A program made the translations under genes and the position numbers. Source: CAVRGQ01 sp963720785 (lineage in GTDB: Bacteria > Actinomycetota > Acidimicrobiia > IMCC26256 > DASPTH01). Taken from it: DNA of 64,000 nucleotides. Positions 38,695 to 46,672 of the stretch are shown here, piece after piece. Under the pieces are notes generated by a model that saw only the letters and a program-made list of their open reading frames with translations, had not been told where the DNA came from and searched no databases. Within the stretch, counting starts at the first letter, position 1. Each line of letters starts with the position of its first letter. The stretch covers positions 620,001 through 684,000 of the forward strand of contig CAVRGQ010000005.1 in the NCBI GenBank assembly GCA_963720785.1. Reading direction: 5' to 3'.

Positions 38695-38885
38695 GCGGAA
38701 CTTCTTTCGCAGGAAAATGGGACGGGACGTCACCGCAGACACGCGGGACGTCCCGACAAGATCCTCGATCGAAGATCACGAGAGCGCCTCGTCCGGCGGG
38801 CGCTCCCCGGGTTGCCCGGGAGTGGCGCCCATTACCTCGAAGAGACCGGAGGTCTGTGGCGATGGAGTTGTGAGCGAAGAGCGTA
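38695..38885 (-). promoter_or_regulatory. Probable L10 leader of rplJL
   Basis: A 191-bp rplA-rplJ spacer. It holds the hairpin AGACC-TCC-GGTCT type (38843-38855), a large GC-rich hairpin around CCCCGGGTTGCCCGGG (about 38799-38828), and paired GGGACGTC blocks before rplJ. L10 leaders with an AGACC/GGTC-like L10-binding element at this site are known in many bacteria. Assigned by position and the hairpin; a covariance model was not run. Confidence 0.5.
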
Positions 38886-39602
38886 CTACGCCGGGGCGGA
38901 GCCCGCCTCCTCGCGGACCACGGCGGGGTCGATCTTGACGCCGGGGCCCATGGTGGAGCTGGTGGTGATGTTCCTCAGGTACTTGCCCTTCGAGGCCGCG
39001 GGCTTGGCCCGGAGCAGCTCGTCGAGCACCGAGTGGTAGTTCTGCAGCAGCTGCGCGGTCTCGAAGCTGGCCTTGCCGATCGGCACGTGCACGTTGCCGT
39101 AGCGGTCGGTGCGGTACTCGACCTTGCCGGCCTTGAACTCGGCGACGGTCTTGCCGACGTCGTTGGTGACGGTGCCGGTCTTCGGGTTCGGCATCAGGCC
39201 GCGCGGGCCGAGCGAACGACCGAGCTTGCCGACCTGACCCATGAGGTCGGGGGTGGCGATCGCCACGTCGAAGTCGAGGAAGCCGCCCTCGATCTTCGCG
39301 ATGAGGTCGTCGGTGCCGACGATGTCGGCGCCGTTCTCCTGCGCCTCACGGGCGGCGTCGCCGGCGGCGAACACCGCGACGCGCACGGTCTTGCCGGTGC
39401 CGTTCGGCAGCGACACGGTGCCGCGGATCATCTGGTCGGCCTTGCGGGGGTCGACCCCGAGGCGGATCGCGACCTCGACGGTCTCGTCGAACTTGCGAGT
39501 GGCCATCGACTTCACGAGGTCGATTGCCTCGGTGGGGGCGAACAGCTGCTCACGGTCGTAGCGACGCAGTGCGTCGACGGTCTTCTTGCCCGGCTTCGCC
39601 AT
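38886..39602 (-). CDS. rplA: 50S ribosomal protein L1
   Basis: 238 aa, with MATRKFDETVEVAIRLGVDP and LGPRGLMPNPKTGTVTNDVG. L1 moves deacylated tRNA at the E site and may autoregulate rplKA. Confidence 0.97.
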   Translation of the reverse strand: MAKPGKKTVDALRRYDREQLFAPTEAIDLVKSMATRKFDETVEVAIRLGVDPRKADQMIRGTVSLPNGTGKTVRVAVFAAGDAAREAQENGADIVGTDDLIAKIEGGFLDFDVAIATPDLMGQVGKLGRSLGPRGLMPNPKTGTVTNDVGKTVAEFKAGKVEYRTDRYGNVHVPIGKASFETAQLLQNYHSVLDELLRAKPAASKGKYLRNITTSSTMGPGVKIDPAVVREEAGSAPA

Positions 39603-39672
39603 GGCGTACCTTCCTTCGCTTCCGACCGGCTCCCGTGGGTTGCCGGTCTGCTCCCTCGGACTGCACCCGGAT

Positions 39673-39695
39673 CCGCCGGCGAGGTCCTCCGGCGG
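39673..39695 (-). other. Hairpin in the rplK-rplA spacer
   Basis: Arms CCGCCGG (39673-39679) and CCGGCGG (39689-39695), 9-base loop, in a 132-bp spacer. Possibly an L1-responsive or processing element; weak. Confidence 0.25.
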
Positions 39696-39734
39696 GGGTG
39701 TCGTGCCTGTGTTGCGATTCGTGCGGTACCGGCG

Positions 39735-40163
39735 CTAGCCGGTGACCTCGATGCCCATCGAGCGGGCGGTGCCGACCACCTGGGCGATCGCACCGTCGAG
39801 GTCGATCGCGTTGAGGTCGGGCATCTTCGTCTCGGCGATCTGGCGCACCTGGTCGGCGGAGACGCTGCCGGCCTTGTCGGTGCGCGCGTTCGCGGCGCCC
39901 TTCTCGATCCCGGCCGCCTGGCGCAGCAGGAACGGCGTGGGCGGCGTCTTCGTGACGAACGTGAACGAGCGGTCCTCGAAGATCGAGATCTCCGCCGGGA
40001 TCACCATCCCGCGCTGGTTCTCCGTCGCGGCGTTGTACGCCTTGCAGAAGTCCATGATGTTGATGCCGTGCGGACCGAGCGCCGTACCCACCGGCGGGGC
40101 CGGGGTGGCCTGGCCCGCAGGGATCTGGATCTTCACGATCGCGGCGAGCTTCTTCTTCGCCAT
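39735..40163 (-). CDS. rplK: 50S ribosomal protein L11
   Basis: 142 aa, starting MAKKKLAAIVKIQIPAGQAT, with PPVGTALGPHGINIMDFCKA and KMPDLNAIDLDGAIAQVVGT. It is part of the GTPase centre and the thiostrepton site. Confidence 0.97.
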   Translation of the reverse strand: MAKKKLAAIVKIQIPAGQATPAPPVGTALGPHGINIMDFCKAYNAATENQRGMVIPAEISIFEDRSFTFVTKTPPTPFLLRQAAGIEKGAANARTDKAGSVSADQVRQIAETKMPDLNAIDLDGAIAQVVGTARSMGIEVTG

Positions 40164-40190
40164 CTTCTCTACGCTTCCTTCGCTGTTCTT

Positions 40191-41078
40191 CTAGAGCTTG
40201 GCGACTTGGCCGAGCTCGAGTTCGACAGGGGTTTCCCGGCCGAAGATGTTGACGAGCACGGTGAGCTTCGAACGGGCGACGTCGATGTCGGAGATCGCAC
40301 CGTTGAAGTCGGCGAATGGGCCGGTGGTGACGCGCACCTGCTCGCCCACCTCGTACTCCAGGCGGGGCCGGACCTTCTTCTCGGTGCCCGGCACCTCGGC
40401 GGCACCGGTGCCGAGGATGTTCTCGACTTCCTTCTTCGACAGCGGCGTGGGACGGGCGCCGTTGCCGACGAAGCCCGTGACACCAGGCGTGTTGCGCACG
40501 ACGTACCACGAGTCGTCGTCGAGGGCCATGCGCACCAGCAGGTAGCCGGGGAACACCTTCTTCTGCACGACGACCTTGCGGCCGCCCTTGAACTCGATGA
40601 CGTCCTCCATCGGGATGACGACCTCGAAGATCTGCTCCTCGACGTTCATCGAGCGCACGCGGCTGGCGAGGTTCTGCTTGACCTTGTTCTCGTAGCCGGC
40701 GTAGGTGTGCACCACGAACCAGTCGCCCGGACGGTCGTAGGGGCTGGGCTCGCGCGGCGCGACCTCTTCCTCGTCGTCCTCGTCGATGACGTCGAGCAGG
40801 TCGGCGTCGGCGAGGTCCTCGGACGACGACACCTCGAGGATCTCGATGGAGTCCTCTTCCTCGACGACGAGGATCTCGTCGGTGGCCGGAGCTTCGCCGC
40901 CCGCGAGGGCTGCGAGCACGTCGGCGTCGAGCACGTCGTCGCGGTCGGCCGCCGTCGAGACGCGCGCCCACTCGGGCAGCGCGTCGTCGGCGCCCTCGTC
41001 GGGGCTGTCGGCGGTGCCCTCGTCGAGGCTGTCGACGGTCTCGTCGGCGTCGGCGGGGTTGGGGCTGTCGAACGTCAT
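40191..41078 (-). CDS. nusG: Transcription factor NusG with long acidic N-terminus
   Basis: 295 aa versus about 180 for enteric NusG. Residues 1-115 are rich in Asp/Glu with low complexity. The NGN domain begins at about 119 (DWFVVHTYAGYENKVKQNLA) and the KOW domain closes the protein (VTTGPFADFNGAISDI). NusG couples RNAP to pausing, Rho or the ribosome. It starts 15 bp after secE. Confidence 0.96.
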   Translation of the reverse strand: MTFDSPNPADADETVDSLDEGTADSPDEGADDALPEWARVSTAADRDDVLDADVLAALAGGEAPATDEILVVEEEDSIEILEVSSSEDLADADLLDVIDEDDEEEVAPREPSPYDRPGDWFVVHTYAGYENKVKQNLASRVRSMNVEEQIFEVVIPMEDVIEFKGGRKVVVQKKVFPGYLLVRMALDDDSWYVVRNTPGVTGFVGNGARPTPLSKKEVENILGTGAAEVPGTEKKVRPRLEYEVGEQVRVTTGPFADFNGAISDIDVARSKLTVLVNIFGRETPVELELGQVAKL

Positions 41079-41093
41079 GGTGGCTACTTCGGA

Positions 41094-41379
41094 TCAGTCG
41101 AAGAGGAAGAGCACGAACTTGGCGGACAGGTAGTCGAACCCGAAGATCAGCGCGGTCATGACGATGACCGCGATGAGCACGATGATCGTGGAGTTGACGA
41201 CTTCCTTCTTGGTGGGCCAGGCGACCTTCTTGAGCTCGCCGCGCACCTCGGAGAGGTACGCCTTCGGCCCGATCTTCTCCCGCTTGGGTGCGCTCGAGGC
41301 CGGCTGACGGCGCAGCGTCGGGCTTGCGGGGCTGGTCGGAGCCCTGCTTCGCCATCATGCGCTTCGTCTGGCGGTTCAT
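41094..41379 (-). CDS. secE: Preprotein translocase subunit SecE, frame broken once
   Basis: A 94-aa SecE after repair. The start MNRQTKRMMAKQGSDQP is in one frame; REKIGPKAYLSEVRGELKKV, the WPTKKE motif and the single helix TIIVLIAVIVMTALIFGF are in the next. One extra base explains it, most simply in the GGGG run at about 41327-41330. No usable start exists in the second frame. It sits between tRNA-Trp and nusG as in most bacteria. Confidence 0.9.
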
Positions 41380-41458
41380 CGACACGGCATCGCCGTCCTC
41401 TGGAGATGGTCTGGCCTCGCGGTTGCGCGGCCATGTGGTTCGTCGGGTTGTCGCAGTG

Positions 41459-41531
41459 CAGGGCACGAGGGACTCGAACCCCCAACCGCCGGTTTTGGAG
41501 ACCGGTGCTCTACCAATTGAGCTAGTGCCCT
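41459..41531 (-). tRNA. tRNA-Trp (CCA)
   Basis: A complete cloverleaf. The 7-bp acceptor pairs AGGGCAC with GTGCCCT, the discriminator is G, the anticodon loop is CTCCAAA (CCA), and GGTTCGAGTCC forms the T arm. It lies just upstream of secE. Confidence 0.95.
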
Positions 41532-41588
41532 CCGGGCGCGGTCGGGCCGGACGTGCGAGGATAGCAGCACCGTCCGGAACCTCCCGAG

Positions 41589-41608
41589 GCGGGCGGCATC
41601 CCGCCCGC
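41589..41608 (-). terminator. Hairpin after the glycine-rich gene
   Basis: Perfect 8-bp arms GCGGGCGG and CCGCCCGC with loop CATC, 12 bp after the stop at 41621. Confidence 0.6.
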
Positions 41609-41620
41609 GACCTGCGGCGC

Positions 41621-43029
41621 TCAGCCGGTGAACCGGGGCTGGACCACCTGCGCCGCGGCCGGGGCCACGAGGGTGTTCGTGACCGTGACGGTGGCCGCCT
41701 GGCTCGGCGAGACGATGTCGACGGCGATCGGTCCACTCTGCGGGCCCGAGGTCTGGCACGGATCGTCGGGGTTCACTGCCGTGGCCGAGGCCCAGGCGCT
41801 CGCCGCGGACTGGTCGGCGATGCCGGAGCCGACGCACGCATAGGAGGTCTCGATCGCTCCACCGGCATCGGTCTCGGTGACCGTGCACTCACCCGGGTCG
41901 CCGAAGCCCAACACGTAGCCCGACGCGGGCTGGATCACCCCGGCTGCGTCGGCCGTGAACGTGAGGTCGGCCGCAGTGCTGCTGCCGACCTGCTCGGGCA
42001 GCAGGTTGCCGTCGCGCACGCGACCCGGACCGTGAAGGACTGGCCCGGCGTGGGTGCGGCGCCAGTGGTCACCTTCTGCACCGTCAGCGGGGCTGCCAGA
42101 CAGCTCACGTCACCGGCCGTGTAGCTCAGCGTGACCTTGCCGTCGCCGTTGTTGGCGGCGTCGACACCCGTCGTGGTGGTGTCGCCGAGGCCGGAGCCGC
42201 CACCGCCGCCACCCGCGAGCCCGGCGCTGGGGGCCGCGCCACCGCCGCCGCCACCGCCGTAGTAGCCGCCGCCACCGCCACCGCCGCCGACGTTGATGTC
42301 GGTGGCCGCGGCGCCCGCGCCGCCCACACCGAGCGCGCCGTCGGCGCCGTTCGTCGAACTCCCCGACGAGGTGCCGCCGGCCCCGCCGGCACTCGACGTC
42401 GCCCCCTTGCCGGCCAGCGCACCGCCGGAGCCGTCGCTCCCCGGGTCACCACCGTCGCCACCGGCGTTCGTGTTCGGGCCGGTACCGCCACCACCACCCG
42501 CCACGACGACGCGGTCCGTGAGCGCCGTGCCGAGCTGGCGGACGTCGGAGGCGCCACCGCCGCCACCACCACCGGCCCAGAGGCTGATCTCGCCGGTCGC
42601 GAGCGCGTCACCGCCGGCACCACCGCCGTTGAAACCGCCCGCGCCTCCGGGCGTCGTGCCCGTCGCCGACTCGGTGCCGTCGCCACCGCGACCACCCACG
42701 TTGACCTGCAAGACCTGGCCGGTGAGCACCGGAATCGTCGAGACGGACTCCCCGCCGAGTTGGTTCGTCGCCAGGGCACCGGCGGCGGCTCCGCCGTTGA
42801 AGGCGGCCGCGGCACCCGCCCCCGATGAGAGGAAATCGCCACCCTCGGCCCCGATCGCGTCGACGGTGACGCAACTGACGCCGCCCGGAACCGTCCAGGC
42901 ACTGCTCCCGGCCGTGGTGAACACGACGTCGGTGGGCGCGGCCGACGCGGCGGACGACTGGAGCGCGACGGGCGCGACGACGAGGGCGGCCACTCCTGCG
43001 AATCCGGCGACGGAACGAACGAACTTCAT
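41621..43029 (-). CDS. Secreted glycine-rich protein with DUF5979-like C-terminus, frame broken once
   Basis: About 469 aa after repair. A signal peptide (FVRSVAGFAGVAALVVAPVA, cut near AASAA) is followed by a domain with VDAIGAEGG, a very Gly-rich region (about residues 90-350), and a C-terminal beta domain (LTVQKVTTGAAPTPGQSFTV ... GECTVTETDAGG) resembling DUF5979, seen in actinobacterial surface proteins. The frame shifts at about 42013-42024; one missing base restores VRVACRDGNLLPEQ. No LPXTG-type anchor is visible. It follows the sigma/anti-sigma pair. Confidence 0.75.
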
Positions 43030-43100
43030 GGAGCCTGCCCTTGCGTCCGGGAATCGAAGCCGGAACTCTACGCCACTGCGCCCGGCGGGTGTCGGAACGA

Positions 43101-43470
43101 TCAGCCTGTGGCCGGGACGGACTTGCGGCGGGCGCGGTGCACGATCACCACGGTGGCCGCGGCGCCCGCGGCGACGGCCGCGGCCCCGCCGATGGCGCCG
43201 GCGTAGGCGATGCGCTTGCCGCTCAGGATGGCCCGGCGTGCCTCGCGCTCCCCGCCTCCTCGATGAGGGCGAGGGTCTGGGCCACGAGGCCGGGCGCGGG
43301 CTCGAGGTAGCGGGTGCGCAGGAGGTGCAGGCCGCGCAGCATCTTGCGATAGCGGGCGAGCTCGGCCTGGCAGCGCAGGCACGTGTCGATGTGGCGCTGC
43401 ACGGAGTCCTCGACCGCGACACCGCCGTCGACGGCGTCCGGCAGGATCCCGCGATGTCGTCACACTGCAT
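43101..43470 (-). CDS. Zinc-binding anti-sigma factor, frame broken twice
   Basis: About 123 aa after repair. The ZAS motif H-x3-C-x2-C is visible in QRHIDTCLRCQAEL, and a membrane helix occurs near the C-terminus (GAIGGAAAVAAGAAATVVIV). One G is missing at about 43442-43452 (IAG-ILPDAVDGG) and one at 43248-43256 (EEAG-ERERARR). It overlaps the sigma gene by 11 bp, as expected for a cognate anti-sigma. Confidence 0.75.
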
Positions 43471-44077
43471 GCTCGATCCCCCCGTCGGACCCGTGGTTCG
43501 GGTGCGCCTCGTCGTACAGCAGGTCGCGCAGCTTCTTGCGCCCTCGGTGCAGGCGCACCTTGGCCGCGGAGACCGAGATGCCGAGCTCGTCGGCGATCTC
43601 CTCGTGGGACAGGCCGTAGACGTCCTTGAGCACCACGAGCACCCGCAGCTTGGGAGGAAGCTGGTCGAGGGCGACCGAGAGGCGGTCGAGCATCGCCGAC
43701 TGCTGCGCCGACTCCTCGGGCTGGGCGTCGAGGCGCACCTCGACCGGGTCGTGGATCATCGCGTCGAGCGCGTCGGCCCGGTGGCGGCGACGCCGCTTGA
43801 CGGTCGTGTAGGCCGTGTTCGCGGTGATGCGGTACAGCCACGTGGTGAACTGCGCGTCGCCGCGGAAGGACCCCAGTCCCCGCCAGGCACGGAGATACGT
43901 CTCCTGCACCACGTCGCGTGCGTCCTCCTCGTGGGCCGTCAGCCGCATCGCGAGGGTGTAGGTCTCGACGTAGGTACGCCGGACCAACTCGTCGAACGCC
44001 TGGCGATCGCCCGTACGGGCGGCCTCCACGAGCGGTTCGAGGGCGCTGGGCCCCTGCGGCAATTCCGAAGTGCTCAT
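43460..44077 (-). CDS. ECF RNA polymerase sigma factor
   Basis: 205 aa. Region 2 DARDVVQETYLRAWRGLGSF ... FTTWLYRITANTAYTTVKRR and region 4 LPPKLRVLVVLKDVYGLSHE ... SAAKVRLHRGRKKL are complete. It is of the SigE/SigW-like group that works with ZAS anti-sigma factors; the gene that follows encodes one. Confidence 0.93.
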   Translation of the reverse strand: MSTSELPQGPSALEPLVEAARTGDRQAFDELVRRTYVETYTLAMRLTAHEEDARDVVQETYLRAWRGLGSFRGDAQFTTWLYRITANTAYTTVKRRRRHRADALDAMIHDPVEVRLDAQPEESAQQSAMLDRLSVALDQLPPKLRVLVVLKDVYGLSHEEIADELGISVSAAKVRLHRGRKKLRDLLYDEAHPNHGSDGGIEHAV

Positions 44078-44166
44078 CTGAGACTCACTTCGGGGCCCGG
44101 GGGTTACCCGCCGGTACGACGGCGGCCGCGAGGGGCGGGAGGAACGCCGCCCCGGAGGTCGGGGAG

Positions 44167-44183
44167 CTCGGCCGGAGGCCGAG
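44167..44183 (-). terminator. Hairpin after rpmG
   Basis: Arms CTCGGCC and GGCCGAG with a 3-base loop, 2 bp after the rpmG stop. Confidence 0.5.
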
Positions 44184-44185
44184 GT

Positions 44186-44347
44186 TCAGCGGGTCTCCTT
44201 GTGGAGCGTGTGGCGGCGGTCGAAGCGGCAGTACTTCTTCATCTCGATCCGCTCACGATCGTTCGTCTTGTTCTTGATCGTGATGTAGTTGCGCCGCTTG
44301 CAGTCTTCACAAGCCAGGGTCACCTTGACCCTCTTGTCGCTCGCCAT
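44186..44347 (-). CDS. rpmG: 50S ribosomal protein L33
   Basis: 53 aa: it begins MASDKRVKVTLACEDCKRRN and ends KKYCRFDRRHTLHKETR. The first C-x2-C pair is present, but the second pair has only one Cys (CRFD), so the zinc ribbon is incomplete. It lies between tRNA-Met and the sigma gene. Confidence 0.94.
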   Translation of the reverse strand: MASDKRVKVTLACEDCKRRNYITIKNKTNDRERIEMKKYCRFDRRHTLHKETR

Positions 44348-44405
44348 GTCTCGCTCCTGGGGTACCGGCCCTGCTGGCCGGCAGGACGTTGCGTGGTCGC
44401 GGTGG

Positions 44406-44479
44406 TAGCGGTGGCGGGACTCGAACCCGCGACAACGCGATTATGAGCCGCGTGCTCTGACCAACTGAGCTACACCGCC
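44406..44479 (-). tRNA. tRNA-Met (CAT), elongator type
   Basis: GGCGGTG pairs with CACCGCT (one G-T), the anticodon loop is CTCATAA, and GGTTCGAGTCC forms the T loop. The first pair is not the mismatched one of initiator tRNA, so elongator Met is preferred. It is 58 bp upstream of rpmG. Confidence 0.93.
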
Positions 44480-44617
44480 TTGCATCGCCTCGTTCGCTGT
44501 GGCGCAGAGTACCTGCACCAGGGTCGCTCACTCGGCGTCTTGCTGCGCAGCGCTCGCATCCGCTCGCTCTGCGTGTTGCGCCCGCCGGTCGACGGAGATC
44601 GGAGACCGGCGGGATGG

Positions 44618-44689
44618 AGCCCTCGGTGGGGATTGAACCCACGACCCCTTCCTTACCATGGAAGTGCTCTGCCACTGAGCTACAAGGGC
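44618..44689 (-). tRNA. tRNA-Thr (GGT)
   Basis: Acceptor GCCCTTG with CGAGGGC, anticodon stem CTTCC/GGAAG around ATGGTAA (GGT), T arm GGGTTCAATCCC. Confidence 0.94.
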
Positions 44690-44738
44690 GAAGGTCGGAC
44701 AGGATAGCAACGCAGACCCCCTTGCTACCGTGCCGGGG

Positions 44739-45266
44739 ATGCAAGAAGCCCCCGAGAGCTCTCCCGACGGCGATCCGGACGTCGAGATCCGGCTCGTGGA
44801 GCGGCGCGACGCCGAGGGAATCCGCACCATCTACAACCACTACGTCGCCGAGTCCACGGCCCTGTTCGACCTCGTGCCCCGCACGCTCGACGCCCAGGTG
44901 CGGTGGATCGACGACCACTCGGGTGGACACCCCACGGTGGTCGCCGTGCTCGACGGGCGGATCGTGGGCTTCGGATCGCTCACGCCCTTCCGGTCGCGTC
45001 CCGCCTACTCCACCACCGTCGAGGACTCCGTGTACCTGCTCCCCGGCAACGAGGGGCGCGGCATCGGCCGGCGCCTGCTCGACGAGTTGGTGTCACTCGC
45101 CGAGGCCCACGGGTTCCACACCGTGATCGCCCGCATCTCCGGCGGCAACGAGGCGTCGATCGCCCTCCACCGGGCCTGCGGCTTCGAGATCGTGGGCGTG
45201 GAGCGGGAGGTGGGCCGGAAGTTCAACCGCTGGCTCGATGTCGTCGAGATGCAGCGGATGCTCTAG
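44739..45266 (+). CDS. GNAT N-acetyltransferase, phosphinothricin-acetyltransferase-like
   Basis: 175 aa. The fold begins at VEIRLVERRDAEGIRTIYNH; the acetyl-CoA loop is GNEGRGIGRRLLDEL and AHGFHTVIARISGGNEASIA is the usual later segment. It resembles PAT/methionine sulfoximine acetyltransferases, which acetylate small amines; the substrate is unproven. It is on the plus strand between tRNA-Thr and tRNA-Tyr. GTG at 44730 is an alternative start. Confidence 0.85.
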   Translation: MQEAPESSPDGDPDVEIRLVERRDAEGIRTIYNHYVAESTALFDLVPRTLDAQVRWIDDHSGGHPTVVAVLDGRIVGFGSLTPFRSRPAYSTTVEDSVYLLPGNEGRGIGRRLLDELVSLAEAHGFHTVIARISGGNEASIALHRACGFEIVGVEREVGRKFNRWLDVVEMQRML

Positions 45267-45275
45267 AACGAGAAA

Positions 45276-45302
45276 CGCCCGCTTCCGGTCGGGAAACGGG
45301 CG
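45276..45302. terminator. Hairpin between GNAT gene and tRNA-Tyr
   Basis: CGCCCG (45276-45281) pairs with CGGGCG (45297-45302), extended by TTCC/GGAA. It lies 9 bp after the GNAT stop and just beyond the tRNA 3' end, so it could serve both strands. Confidence 0.55.
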
Positions 45303-45308
45303 CTCGAG

Positions 45309-45389
45309 TGGGCCGGGTTGGATTCGAACCAACGTAGCTTGCGCAGCAGGTTTACAGCCTGCCCCCTTTGTCCACTCGGGTACCGACCC
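45309..45389 (-). tRNA. tRNA-Tyr (GTA)
   Basis: Acceptor GGGTCGG with CCGGCCC, anticodon loop CTGTAAA (GTA), a long variable arm as in bacterial tRNA-Tyr, and the T arm GTTGGTTCGAATCCAAC. Confidence 0.95.
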
Positions 45390-45445
45390 TCGGGGGGGCG
45401 TACAGTACCAGGCCGTTCCGCTGCCGCTCTCCCCGGGAGACCACC

Positions 45446-45934
45446 ATGCCCACCTTCGACGTCGTCTCCGAGCTCGACATGCAGGAAGTCCGCAACGCGG
45501 TCGACCAGGCCGCCCGTGAGGTGTCCACGCGCTTCGACTTCAAGGGCACCGACAGCACCATCGAGCTCAAGGAGAAGACCATCGAGCTCGCCACCGAGAG
45601 CGAGTCGCGCCTGACCGCCCTCACCCAGGTGCTCGAGGAGAAGCTGGTGAAGCGCCAGGTGTCGCTCAAGGCCCTGTCCTACGGGAAGGTCGAGGAAGCC
45701 TCGAAGGGCACGGTGCGCCAGACCGTCACACTGAACAGCGGGATCTCCACCGAGAAGGGCAAGGAGATCGGCAAGTTCATCAAGGAGCTCGGCCTCAAGG
45801 GCGTGTCGCACCAGATCCAGGGCGAGCAGCTGCGCATCACCGGCAAGAAGCGCGACGACCTGCAGAGCGCGATCCAGGCGATGAAGGAGCACGACTTCAA
45901 CGTGCCCCTGCAGTTCACGAACTTCCGCGACTAG
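45446..45934 (+). CDS. YajQ family nucleotide-binding protein
   Basis: 162 aa, starting MPTFDVVSELDMQEVRNAVD, with the STRFDFKGTDSTIEL motif and C-terminal VPLQFTNFRD. YajQ members bind cyclic-di-GMP or nucleotides in some species. ATG at 45446 is the family start. Confidence 0.94.
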   Translation: MPTFDVVSELDMQEVRNAVDQAAREVSTRFDFKGTDSTIELKEKTIELATESESRLTALTQVLEEKLVKRQVSLKALSYGKVEEASKGTVRQTVTLNSGISTEKGKEIGKFIKELGLKGVSHQIQGEQLRITGKKRDDLQSAIQAMKEHDFNVPLQFTNFRD

Positions 45935-45949
45935 CGCGCGCCTGGCGCA

Positions 45950-46672
45950 TCAGCGGCGAGTCGCGATCTCGAGCAGCGCGTCGGCCACGGCGCGCGGCTC
46001 GGTGAGCATGAGGTCGTGGCCGGTGTCGATCTCCCAGAGACGATGCTCGGCGCGCGCCCGCTCGATCATCTCGGGGTCCCGCGTCGGCACCGTGTCGGTG
46101 CAGCAGATGTGGAACTGCGGGATCGCCCACAGCGCGTCCTCGTGCTCGAGGCGCAGGGGCTGCGCGAAGCACGCCCACGGATGACCCTCGAGCCGGTCGG
46201 CCATCCACACGACGGTGCCGTCGTCGGTCACGCCGTAGAACCGGCCTGCGTCGGGATCGGGGAGCAGGACGATCTCGATGCCGTCGACCACCGCGCCCAT
46301 CGGCCGAACCGCTTCGATGATCGGCCCGGCGACGTCGACGAGCGACTGTCCGTTGCGCGGGTTGGCCGCGTCGAGGTAGACGATCGCGCCGATGCGACCC
46401 GCGGCGCGATCGGCTGCGCCCGTGATCACCATCCCGCCGTAGCTGTGCCCGACGAGGACGACGTCGCGCAGGTCCTCGTAGTGCAGGAGCGCGGTGACGT
46501 CGGTGATGTGCGTGTCGAGGTCGATGCCGGGACCGCGCAGGTGCGAGCGTTCGCCGAGGCCGGTGAGCGACGGCGCGTACACCACGTGGCCCTCCGCCTG
46601 GAGCAGGCGCGCCACCGGTTGGTAGCACCAGCCGCCGTGGCCACCACCGTGCACGAGGACGAACGTCGTCAT
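45950..46672 (-). CDS. Alpha/beta hydrolase
   Basis: 240 aa. The oxyanion HGGGHGGWCY (residues 9-18), nucleophile elbow GHSYGG, and late acid/His (TGHDLM) are visible, typical of salicylate-esterase/hydroxynitrile-lyase-like hydrolases. The start shares bases with the metallopeptidase stop (ATGA), so it is translated by coupling. The substrate is unknown. Confidence 0.85.
   Translation of the reverse strand: MTTFVLVHGGGHGGWCYQPVARLLQAEGHVVYAPSLTGLGERSHLRGPGIDLDTHITDVTALLHYEDLRDVVLVGHSYGGMVITGAADRAAGRIGAIVYLDAANPRNGQSLVDVAGPIIEAVRPMGAVVDGIEIVLLPDPDAGRFYGVTDDGTVVWMADRLEGHPWACFAQPLRLEHEDALWAIPQFHICCTDTVPTRDPEMIERARAEHRLWEIDTGHDLMLTEPRAVADALLEIATRR

Noticed and set aside
41621..43029. PE_PGRS-type mycobacterial protein
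   Set aside because: Glycine-rich but has a signal peptide instead of a PE domain and a DUF5979-like end.
43030..43470. N-terminal extension of the glycine-rich protein over the anti-sigma gene
   Set aside because: It reads the anti-sigma gene in a wrong frame; the signal peptide at 43029 is a proper start.
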